8,580 bases of DNA from RUG11462 sp036308645 (GTDB lineage: Bacteria; Bacillota; Clostridia; Oscillospirales; Acutalibacteraceae). The stretch is taken from the NCBI GenBank assembly GCA_036308645.1, contig JAXJVH010000021.1, positions 1-8,580 on the forward strand. The letters are read 5' to 3'. Positions 1 to 5,188 of this stretch are shown in pieces; position 1 is the first letter of the stretch; each line of letters begins with the position of its first letter. The position numbers and the translations under genes are program-made. The notes under the pieces are model-generated. The model searched no databases, was not told the origin of the DNA, and worked only from the letters and a program-made list of their open reading frames with translations.

Positions 1-86
1 ATTTTTATTCTTTCTCTCCCTCCGTCACGGCAAAGCCGTGCCACCTCCCTCGTAAGAGGGAGGCGATCAGTGTTGAAACCCCAACA
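1..86 (+). repeat. Three-hairpin intergenic repeat, left copy
   Basis: Three short hairpins follow one another. The first is CACGGC-AAA-GCCGTG (26-40). The second is CCTCCCTC-GTAA-GAGGGAGG (44-63), a perfect 8-bp stem. The third is TGTTG-AAACCC-CAACA (71-86). The same arrangement occurs at the right end of the window in inverted orientation (8499-8580), and a degenerate piece lies at 890-933. There is no open reading frame of its own, so it looks like a non-autonomous or REP/MITE-like element. It ends 36 bases before the lexA start codon, so it occupies the place where the lexA promoter would be expected. Its outer boundary may lie outside the window. Confidence 0.8.
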
Positions 87-122
87 TTGGGAATAGAACC
101 TAATGATTTAAAGGTGAAAAAA

Positions 123-713
123 ATGTTAAATAACTCGCAGCAAAGGGTATTTGAATTTTTGAAAAAGAGGATAAATGATTCCATACCGCCGACTGTTCGT
201 GAAATCTGTGAGGAAACCGGGTTAAAATCCACCTCGACGGTTCACGCAATTTTAAAGAAATTAGAGGAAATGGGACTTATTGAGCGTGACCCTAACAACT
301 CGCGTTCAATACGCATTGCGGGGGTTGAGCCTGCTTTGCAAGTGCCTGTTTTGGGGCAGGTTCAGGCAGGTATGCCGACCTTGGCGGTTGAAGATATTGA
401 GTGTTACATACCCTTTACTCCTGTTTCACGTGCCTCCGACAAGGAATATTTTGCCTTGCGTGTAAGGGGCGACAGTATGATAAACGCCGCTATTTTAGAG
501 GACGATATTGTTGTTTGCGAGAAAACACCCGTAGCGTACGAGGGCGAAATTGTCGTTGCGCTTATTGACGGCGACGAGGCGACCGTAAAAAGATTTTACC
601 GTGAGGGTTGCGGTTTTCGTTTCCAGCCTGAAAACGATAATTACAACCCGATTTACACCAACGACGCACAAATTTTAGGCAAAGTAATAGCGGTTATAAG
701 AAGTTATGATTAA
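123..713 (+). CDS. lexA: LexA SOS-response repressor (self-cleaving S24 peptidase)
   Basis: LexA represses DNA-damage genes and inactivates itself by cleavage when stimulated by RecA filaments. The 196-residue protein has the normal family length. Residues 1-65 form the winged helix-turn-helix DNA-binding domain, including PPTVREICEETGLKSTSTVH. The cleavage site is Ala82-Gly83 (QVQAGMP). The catalytic serine is Ser118 in RGDSM and the general-base lysine is Lys156 in EATVKRF, so the protease is complete. The reading frame is open upstream to a TTG at 87, but I chose ATG 123. It has an AGGTG ribosome binding site at 112-116 with 6-nt spacing, and the protein then starts like other LexAs. No GAAC-N4-GTTC type SOS box is visible in the 122 bases upstream, so autoregulation is not shown by this sequence. 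It converges on spoIIP. Confidence 0.97.
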   Translation: MLNNSQQRVFEFLKKRINDSIPPTVREICEETGLKSTSTVHAILKKLEEMGLIERDPNNSRSIRIAGVEPALQVPVLGQVQAGMPTLAVEDIECYIPFTPVSRASDKEYFALRVRGDSMINAAILEDDIVVCEKTPVAYEGEIVVALIDGDEATVKRFYREGCGFRFQPENDNYNPIYTNDAQILGKVIAVIRSYD

Positions 714-767
714 GGAATTTTAGACGATTTCGTAATTTATTGTATTATCAATAATCTTATCTGCAAT

Positions 768-889
768 TGTAGGGGCGACCCTGTGTGGTCGCCCGTTTTA
801 TAGGTAATAGATTGCTACCGTAAGCCCAATAAACTATAAATTATATCAAAACTATAAATGATGGTGTATGCCCGTCGAGGCTCTCGACT
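768..889 (+). repeat. 122-bp direct repeat, copy 1
   Basis: This starts with TGTAGGGGCGACC and ends with the palindrome GTCGAG-GCT-CTCGAC (874-888). It aligns without obvious large gaps to 961-1082, with scattered substitutions in the middle. Its first 27 bases are a member of the TGTAGGG hairpin family: GGGCGACC (773-780), loop CTGTGT, GGTCGCCC (787-794). It has no reading frame. The structure is a hairpin at each end and an AT-rich, non-coding middle. Confidence 0.85.
773..800 (+). terminator. Possible terminator-like hairpin downstream of lexA
   Basis: An 8-bp GC-rich stem (773-780 with 787-794) with a 6-nt loop is followed by GTTTTA, about 60 bases after the lexA stop. It could act as a weak intrinsic terminator. 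The same hairpin is part of a dispersed repeat family, so terminator activity would be a by-product or an adopted role. The T-tract is short and interrupted. Confidence 0.35.
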
Positions 890-935
890 ATCCCTCATCC
901 GTCACTTCGTGACACCTTCCCCCGAGGGAAGGCTT
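890..935 (+). repeat. Degenerate fragment of the end-type hairpin repeat
   Basis: Hairpins GTCAC-TTC-GTGAC (901-913) and CCTTCCC-CCGA-GGGAAGG (915-932) have the same order and context as the first two hairpins of the left-end element (26-63), but with changed bases. Pairing is perfect in both stems despite the changes. The TGTTG/CAACA hairpin is absent. The fragment lies exactly between the two 122-bp copies, directly after copy 1. Confidence 0.7.
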
Positions 936-960
936 TTGTTTACCAATAATTTTTTGATTT

Positions 961-1082
961 TGTAGGGGCGACCCTGTGTGGTCGCCCGGTTTATAGGTAA
1001 TAGGTTGCTATTGTAAGCCCAATAAACTTTAAAATTATATAAAATCATCTAATGATGGTGTTCGCCTGTCGAGGCTCTCGAC
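961..1082 (+). repeat. 122-bp direct repeat, copy 2
   Basis: This is the second copy of the element at 768-889, in the same orientation. It has the leading hairpin GGGCGACC (966-973), loop CTGTGT, GGTCGCCC (980-987) and the closing palindrome GTCGAG-GCT-CTCGAC (1068-1082). Substitutions relative to copy 1 cluster in the AT-rich middle and near the end. Its final 14 bases are also the first unit of the tandem repeat that follows. Confidence 0.85.
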
Positions 1083-1117
1083 TCGAGGCTCTCGACTCGA
1101 GGCTACCGACTACCGAC
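1069..1117. repeat. 14-bp palindromic tandem repeat reaching into the spoIIP 3' end
   Basis: Two exact units TCGAGGCTCTCGAC (1069-1082, 1083-1096) are followed by a variant TCGAGGCTACCGAC (1097-1110) and a half unit TACCGAC (1111-1117). Each exact unit, with the base before it, can fold back on itself. The spoIIP stop codon (TAG on the minus strand, 1112-1110) lies inside the repeat, at the junction of the third unit and the half unit. The repeat therefore supplies the end of that gene. Confidence 0.85.
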
Positions 1118-2246
1118 TGAATTCTTTTAAATATTTAATGAAAACATCGGAAAAAAGTTCGGCGGAATATTTGGCTTCCGAGAGCAAATTTGCCTGTGAG
1201 CCGACCTCAAGCAAAAACGAGTTTTCGCACAAATCCTGATTATATTTTTTCTCGGCGAAGAATAGCGGACGGGCAAGATTGGGATAGGTTCTTTCTAATT
1301 TCTGCTGTAATCCTATGGAAAACCGCAGGTTTTTTTGCCAATTCGGATACCCTGTAATCGGACCTGACTGACAGCCGGAGATAATCATTATCTGACCGGC
1401 GGTTTTGTTCTTTATATTAACTATCGGTCGGATTTTATCGCCGTCCTCCTCGTTAATCGCATCTCGGTGAACGTCTATTACCACTTTAATAGACGGATAT
1501 TTTTTAAGATACTCTTTTATAGTTTCACGCGAACGGTCGTAAGAGCCTGTATAAGATTGTTTGTCATGCAGAGTTTCGGATTGAACGGTTTTAATTCCCG
1601 CATTATTCAGTTTTTTTGCTATAACTTTACCCACCGCAACCATATTATTTTCGGTGTTGTTATCCCGCTCACCCCAACTTTTCGGATAATAATCTACTAA
1701 TTTTTCGAAAAAACTTTCGGTTGCATGAGTATGAACAATAAGCACCAAAGGATTGCTTGAGTTTAACTTAATCTTTAAATTCGGCTTGTTTGAAAGCGCC
1801 TCTTTTATGCTGATTGTTTTTTGCGTTTTGTTGTTCACATACACATCGCCGTAAGAAGCGGTTGCGCCCGATTTATCAATGGTTTGCGATAACACTCTGC
1901 CGCCTTTTTCTTCGCCGCTTACCGTTAAAGTCTTGTTTTCGTCGCTTGTATTTGATTGTGAAGACTCTGTGTTTTCGGCTGACGAAGTGCTTTCGCCTGT
2001 TGCGGTTTCTTCTGTTTCTTCTTCTTTTTCGGTCGATTTTGTATTATCTGCCGATTCTTTTAGAGTTGTTTGTTGATATCGTCCTTTCGGCAATATCAAA
2101 GCCGCCGAAACTGCGGCAAAATTTTCGGCAAAAACGCCTACGGGGCGTGCAAAAAACGAGTTGTTTGCAAAGATTGTTACGGATACCAACAAAACCGCAA
2201 CGGTTAACAGATATTTTTTTATTCGCCTTTTAAGATTACGATTCAT
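1110..2246 (-). CDS. spoIIP: Stage II sporulation protein P (SpoIIP), peptidoglycan amidase/endopeptidase
   Basis: SpoIIP is a membrane-anchored cell-wall hydrolase. With SpoIID and SpoIIM it thins the septal peptidoglycan so that the mother cell can engulf the forespore. The 378-residue protein has a basic N-terminus (NRNLKRRIKK) and a membrane segment at about residues 11-30. An acidic Ser/Thr/Glu-rich linker runs from about 55 to 115, and the catalytic domain from about 155 to 375. Candidate zinc and catalytic residues are His172 and His174 in IVHTHATESF, His260 in VVIDVHRDAI and Glu347 in FLLEVGSQANLL. I chose ATG 2246 because GGGGTG sits about 7 nt before it. An in-frame GTG at 2255 overlaps that ribosome binding site. 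A SigE-like promoter lies just upstream (2271-2300). The last residues are encoded within a tandem repeat. The gpr gene, which precedes spoIIP in Bacillus, is not next to it here. Confidence 0.93.
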   Translation of the reverse strand: MNRNLKRRIKKYLLTVAVLLVSVTIFANNSFFARPVGVFAENFAAVSAALILPKGRYQQTTLKESADNTKSTEKEEETEETATGESTSSAENTESSQSNTSDENKTLTVSGEEKGGRVLSQTIDKSGATASYGDVYVNNKTQKTISIKEALSNKPNLKIKLNSSNPLVLIVHTHATESFFEKLVDYYPKSWGERDNNTENNMVAVGKVIAKKLNNAGIKTVQSETLHDKQSYTGSYDRSRETIKEYLKKYPSIKVVIDVHRDAINEEDGDKIRPIVNIKNKTAGQIMIISGCQSGPITGYPNWQKNLRFSIGLQQKLERTYPNLARPLFFAEKKYNQDLCENSFLLEVGSQANLLSEAKYSAELFSDVFIKYLKEFSR

Positions 2247-2270
2247 TCGGCACACCCCGTTTCCATCTTA

Positions 2271-2300
2271 ATTATATGTATCAAAACGCAAATTTTATGA
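2271..2300 (-). promoter_or_regulatory. Putative SigE-type sporulation promoter of spoIIP
   Basis: Read on the minus strand, TCATAAA (2300-2294) and CATATAAT (2278-2271) are separated by 15 nt. They resemble the Bacillus mother-cell SigE elements (-35 about KMATATT, -10 CATACAAT). The start of transcription would fall near 2264, giving a leader of about 18 nt that still contains the GGGGTG ribosome binding site. The -10 also contains TATAAT, so a SigA promoter is possible, but no TTGACA-like box lies at the right distance. Known control of spoIIP by SigE in Bacillus supports the call. Confidence 0.55.
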
Positions 2301-2323
2301 TTTTATTCGGAGGTTTACGGTTT

Positions 2324-3187
2324 ATGTCTTCACAACAAAGAGAAATTTTTTCGCTTTTTAAAAAACGTGATGAAAACGCAAACAAAGGCGATTTCGGCAG
2401 AGCGTTGCTTATATGCGGTTCTTACACGATGGCAGGCGCCGCGGTAATAACCGCAAAAGCGGTTATTAAAAGCGGTATCGGAATTTGCGATATTGCCTGC
2501 GAGGACCGAGTTTATCCAATTGTTTCGCCGCAAGTTCCCGAGGCGGTTTGCACCCCTATCAGCAAAAATTTTGACGAAAACGACAAGATAAATTTGAAAA
2601 AATCTTTAAGGCAAGCAGATGTTGTAGTAATCGGTTGCGGAATGGGAAATACTGATTATACGGACAAAATTTTAAGATTTGTTATAGAGCAAGCAAAAGT
2701 TCCTTTGATAATCGACGCCGACGCTTTGAACGTATTATCGCAGGATATGACTATTCTTGAAAATAAAAAATGTGAGATTATAATTACTCCGCACCCCGGT
2801 GAAATGAGCCGATTAACAGGAAAAAGCATTGCAGAAATTAATGCCGAACGCATAAAATTTGCAACGGAATTTTCAAAAAAATACGATGTTGTTACGCTGC
2901 TTAAAGGCAAAGGCACGGTAATATCCGACCGCTTTGGCGAATATGTTATTAATGAAAGCGGAAGCGTTTCAATGGCGACCGGCGGCAGCGGAGATATGCT
3001 TTGCGGAATTATTGCGGCGTTTTTGGGCGAAGGTTTTTCATGCTTTGACGCGGCGCGTGCAGGCGCATACATTCACGGGCTTTGCGGTGAAATTTCTGCC
3101 GAAAAAAATTCGGTAAGAAGCACGAGCGCTTCCGATATGCTTAAAATTTTGCCCCAAATTTACAGACAAATCGAAAAAGGTGATTAG
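2324..3187 (+). CDS. nnrD: ADP-dependent NAD(P)H-hydrate dehydratase
   Basis: NnrD converts the S form of hydrated, inactive NADH or NADPH back to the active cofactor, using ADP, and so repairs metabolite damage in the cytosol. The 287-residue protein covers one ribokinase-like domain. Visible motifs are GSYTMAGAA (32-40), the glycine-rich IGCGMG (103-108), DADALN (131-136), TPHPGE (155-160), LLKGKGTVI (192-200) and TGGSGDMLCG (219-228) with the likely catalytic Asp224. The N-terminal NnrE epimerase domain found in many bacterial Nnr fusions is absent. The protein is therefore the stand-alone type, like Bacillus YxkO. The frame opens at ATG 2276, but I chose ATG 2324 because GGAGGT (2309-2314) lies 9 nt before it. 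It is divergent from spoIIP and overlaps the downstream lipoprotein gene. Confidence 0.93.
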   Translation: MSSQQREIFSLFKKRDENANKGDFGRALLICGSYTMAGAAVITAKAVIKSGIGICDIACEDRVYPIVSPQVPEAVCTPISKNFDENDKINLKKSLRQADVVVIGCGMGNTDYTDKILRFVIEQAKVPLIIDADALNVLSQDMTILENKKCEIIITPHPGEMSRLTGKSIAEINAERIKFATEFSKKYDVVTLLKGKGTVISDRFGEYVINESGSVSMATGGSGDMLCGIIAAFLGEGFSCFDAARAGAYIHGLCGEISAEKNSVRSTSASDMLKILPQIYRQIEKGD

Positions 3188-3680
3188 CATTAAACGAGTG
3201 TTTTGTTGTGTTTTATTACTTATGTTAACTTTGACAGGATGTGAAAAAACAACGCAGATAAAACCGCAGACATACTCTTCATCGGCTTTTACGCTTTCTT
3301 ATAACGAAATGCAAAGTAAGGGCAGAATTTTAATCGACGAAAACAAAAAAATATCTGTTTCGGTCGAAAGTCCGCAGTCTTTAAAAGGCTTTTTCGCCGA
3401 AACCGACGGGCAAAATTTTACTGTTAATTATAACGGAATTACGGCTTCTTATACTGCAAAGGATTTGCCCGACGGCGTTTTTTTCAAACTTGCTTTTTAT
3501 GCGCTTAAAAAAATTAACAATACCGAAAATATCCGGTTTGAAAAAACAGAAAACGGCTATATCGGTGTTGATAAAACCGAACTCGGCGAAGTTAAAATCG
3601 AATTAGACGAAGATAATTTTATAAAATCAATAAGAATCCCTAACCAAGGATTTTATCTTGAATTAACGAAAAATATTTGA
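3180..3680 (+). CDS. Small predicted lipoprotein of unknown function
   Basis: The product is about 163-166 residues. It has a basic start, a hydrophobic stretch (VFCCVLLLMLTL) and a lipobox LTGC with Cys21, so it should be cleaved by signal peptidase II and anchored outside the membrane. The rest alternates short polar and hydrophobic stretches (GRILIDENKKISVSVES, FTVNYNGITASY, GEVKIELDE), suggesting a beta-rich fold. A LolA/YdcC-like fold is possible but unproven, and I do not recognise the family with certainty. The gene overlaps nnrD by 8 bases and is probably translationally coupled. The start is uncertain. GTG 3180 lies inside the apparent ribosome binding site AAGGTG (3177-3182). An ATT at 3189 would sit at ideal spacing and give a typical lipoprotein beginning MKRVFCCVLLL. 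Confidence 0.8.
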   Translation: MISIKRVFCCVLLLMLTLTGCEKTTQIKPQTYSSSAFTLSYNEMQSKGRILIDENKKISVSVESPQSLKGFFAETDGQNFTVNYNGITASYTAKDLPDGVFFKLAFYALKKINNTENIRFEKTENGYIGVDKTELGEVKIELDEDNFIKSIRIPNQGFYLELTKNI

Positions 3681-3702
3681 TAATTTTTGATGATATGGGA
3701 AA

Positions 3703-3728
3703 CGGGCGACCGCAAGGGTCGCCCCTAC
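3703..3728 (-). repeat. TGTAGGG-family hairpin (inverted copy)
   Basis: Read on the minus strand this is GTAGGG-GCGACC, a short loop, then GGTCGCCCG. It is the same hairpin as at 768 and 961 but with a changed loop (CTTGC instead of CTGTGT). On the plus strand the stem is GGGCGACC (3704-3711) paired with GGTCGCCC (3717-3724). It lies just after the lipoprotein stop codon and could weaken read-through. Confidence 0.75.
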
Positions 3729-3748
3729 GAAAAGATTAATGTAAAATT

Positions 3749-3776
3749 TGTAGGGCGGTTTGCGAGCATTCCGCCG
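3749..3776 (+). repeat. TGTAGGG-family hairpin with GGCGG stem
   Basis: TGTAGGGCGG is followed by TTTGCGAGCATT and CCGCCG. The stem GGCGG (3754-3758) pairs with CCGCC (3771-3775) around a 12-nt loop. It begins exactly like the copy at 8392-8419, but the inner half of the stem no longer pairs, so this looks like a decayed or variant copy. Confidence 0.7.
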
Positions 3777-3808
3777 TTAAAATCAAACACAAAACCTTAT
3801 ATTCACCG

Positions 3809-3834
3809 TGTAGTGGAACGCATTGCGTTCCCGC
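3809..3834 (+). repeat. Hairpin repeat with GGAACGC stem
   Basis: TGTAGT leads into GGAACGC-ATT-GCGTTCC (3815-3831), a perfect 7-bp stem with a 3-nt loop, followed by CGC. The layout (TGTAG lead, GC-rich stem, CG end) matches the other TGTAGGG hairpins, although the stem sequence is unrelated. Membership of the same family is an inference. Confidence 0.6.
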
Positions 3835-3884
3835 TTTTATTGCAAAAGAAACTGTAAACAGTGATAAGAGGGTGTAGCATCATA

Positions 3885-3925
3885 AAAAATCCGAGATTCA
3901 CATTTATTGAGAATCTCGGATTTTT
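3885..3925. terminator. Bidirectional intrinsic terminator between the lipoprotein gene and ackA
   Basis: A perfect 15-bp stem pairs AAAAATCCGAGATTC (3885-3899) with GAATCTCGGATTTTT (3911-3925) around an 11-nt loop. It has A-runs on the left and T-runs on the right, so a U-tract follows the stem in either direction. It sits 35 bases beyond the ackA stop and about 200 bases beyond the lipoprotein stop, between convergent transcription units. Confidence 0.92.
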
Positions 3926-3959
3926 GTCGATTTTTTACAGTTATTTAAAAATGTAATTT

Positions 3960-5162
3960 TTACATATTTTCTACAATTTTCTTTGTATCTTCTGCGATTA
4001 CCATTTCCTCATCGGTCAAAAGAACATAAGCCTTAACCTTTGAGTCGGGTGTTGAGATTTCGCCCTCATTACCAAAACGAGCGTCTAAATTCTTCTGTTT
4101 ATCAAGTTTAAGTCCTACATAAGAAAGACCCTCGCAGACAAACTCACGAATATCAGCGTCGTTTTCACCGAGTCCGCCTGTGAATGCGATTGCGTCTACA
4201 CCGCCGAGCGCCGCAATATATGAACCTACAACTTTAAGGATTTGATATTTAAGAATTTTTCTTGCCAAAATTGCTCTTTCGTTGCCTGCCTCTGCGGCCG
4301 CAACTACGTCGCGGTTATCGCTTGAAACACCCGAAATACCGAGAAGTCCCGATTCTTTATTCATAATCGTATCCATCTGTTTCGGGGTAAGTCCCTCTTT
4401 ATCCATAATGTAAGTGATAGCGCTTGGGTCTACCGCACCGCAACGAGTACCCATCATAAAACCGTCAAGCGGAGTAAGTCCCATTGATGTATCAATACAT
4501 TTTCCGTCTTTAACAGCGGTAATTGACGAGCCGTTGCCTAAATGGCAGGTGATAACCTTTGACGGAGTGCCGACGCCGAACTCATTGATAACTCTGCCCG
4601 AAATATAGCGGTGAGAAGTACCGTGAGCTCCGTAACGACGGATTTTATAATCTTTGTAATATTTATAAGGAAGCGGGAACATATAAGCCTCTTCGGGCAT
4701 GGTTGAATGGAAAGAAGTATCAAAAACAGCAACCTGCGGAACTTCTTTGCCCAAAACTTCGATACACGCTTTGATACCCTGAACATGAGCAGGATTATGA
4801 AGCGGCGCTAACTTACCGTAATCGGCAATTCTTGCAAGAACATCATCATCAACAAGGCAGGATTCTTTGAAATATGCGCCGCCCTGCACGATTCTGTGAC
4901 CGACTGCGGAAATATCCGAAAGATGTTCGATAACCTTGGTTTCGCCTGTTGTCATCCACTCGATAACTTTGTTAAAAGCGGTTGTGTGGTCGGGCATATT
5001 AAAGTCAGCCTCAAATTTGCTGCCGTCCGGTTTTTGCAGTTTTATATGACCGTCAATTCCGATTCTGTCGCAAAGACCTTTTACAATTACGCTTTTATCG
5101 TCCATATCAATAAGTTGATATTTAAGCGACGAACTACCTGCGTTTACAATAAAAATTTTCAT
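3960..5162 (-). CDS. ackA: Acetate kinase
   Basis: This cytosolic enzyme transfers phosphate between acetyl phosphate and ADP, giving acetate and ATP. It is the last step of acetate fermentation. The 400-residue length is standard. Expected active-site features are all present: Asn7, Ser10, Ser12 and Lys14 in VNAGSSSLKY, Arg90 in GHRIVQGG, Asp148 in FDTSFH, His180 in YGAHGTSHR, the phosphate loop HLGNGSS (207-213), Arg240 in MGTRCG, GGLGEN (329-334) and Glu385 or Glu386 in TDEEM. ATG 5162 is preceded by AAAGGAT 11 nt upstream. The gene follows gyrA with a 26-nt gap and no terminator, so it is probably cotranscribed. The usual partner pta is not in the window. A strong terminator lies 35 bases after the stop. 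Confidence 0.97.
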   Translation of the reverse strand: MKIFIVNAGSSSLKYQLIDMDDKSVIVKGLCDRIGIDGHIKLQKPDGSKFEADFNMPDHTTAFNKVIEWMTTGETKVIEHLSDISAVGHRIVQGGAYFKESCLVDDDVLARIADYGKLAPLHNPAHVQGIKACIEVLGKEVPQVAVFDTSFHSTMPEEAYMFPLPYKYYKDYKIRRYGAHGTSHRYISGRVINEFGVGTPSKVITCHLGNGSSITAVKDGKCIDTSMGLTPLDGFMMGTRCGAVDPSAITYIMDKEGLTPKQMDTIMNKESGLLGISGVSSDNRDVVAAAEAGNERAILARKILKYQILKVVGSYIAALGGVDAIAFTGGLGENDADIREFVCEGLSYVGLKLDKQKNLDARFGNEGEISTPDSKVKAYVLLTDEEMVIAEDTKKIVENM

Positions 5163-5188
5163 TTATGTTTCAAATCCTTTCGATTTTA

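Larger units (their letters stand above)
714..1109. other. Gene-free repeat mosaic between convergent lexA and spoIIP
   Basis: No credible coding region lies in this 396-base gap. It consists almost entirely of repeats: a 122-bp element (768-889), a degenerate piece of the end-type hairpin repeat (890-933), a second 122-bp copy (961-1082) and a 14-bp palindromic tandem repeat (1069-1117). Each is listed separately. Both flanking genes end here, so the hairpins may also help to stop transcription; this is an inference. Confidence 0.85.

Noticed and set aside
1069..1117. Possible CRISPR array
   Set aside because: The 14-bp units are directly adjacent with no spacers, too short for CRISPR repeats, and there are no cas genes.
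1814..2233. Plus-strand open frame of 139 codons, very rich in Arg, Leu and Phe
   Set aside because: It is antisense to the spoIIP linker and membrane segment. The composition follows from the Ser/Glu-rich coding strand, and no family features are seen.
2656..3072. Minus-strand open frame of 138 codons
   Set aside because: It is a shadow of nnrD, whose motifs all lie on the plus strand across the same bases.
3840..3959. Riboswitch or small RNA before the terminator
   Set aside because: Only the strong terminator hairpin and the small palindrome ACTGTAAACAGT (3851-3862) are visible, with no recognisable aptamer and no promoter. The region lies at the 3' ends of both flanking genes.
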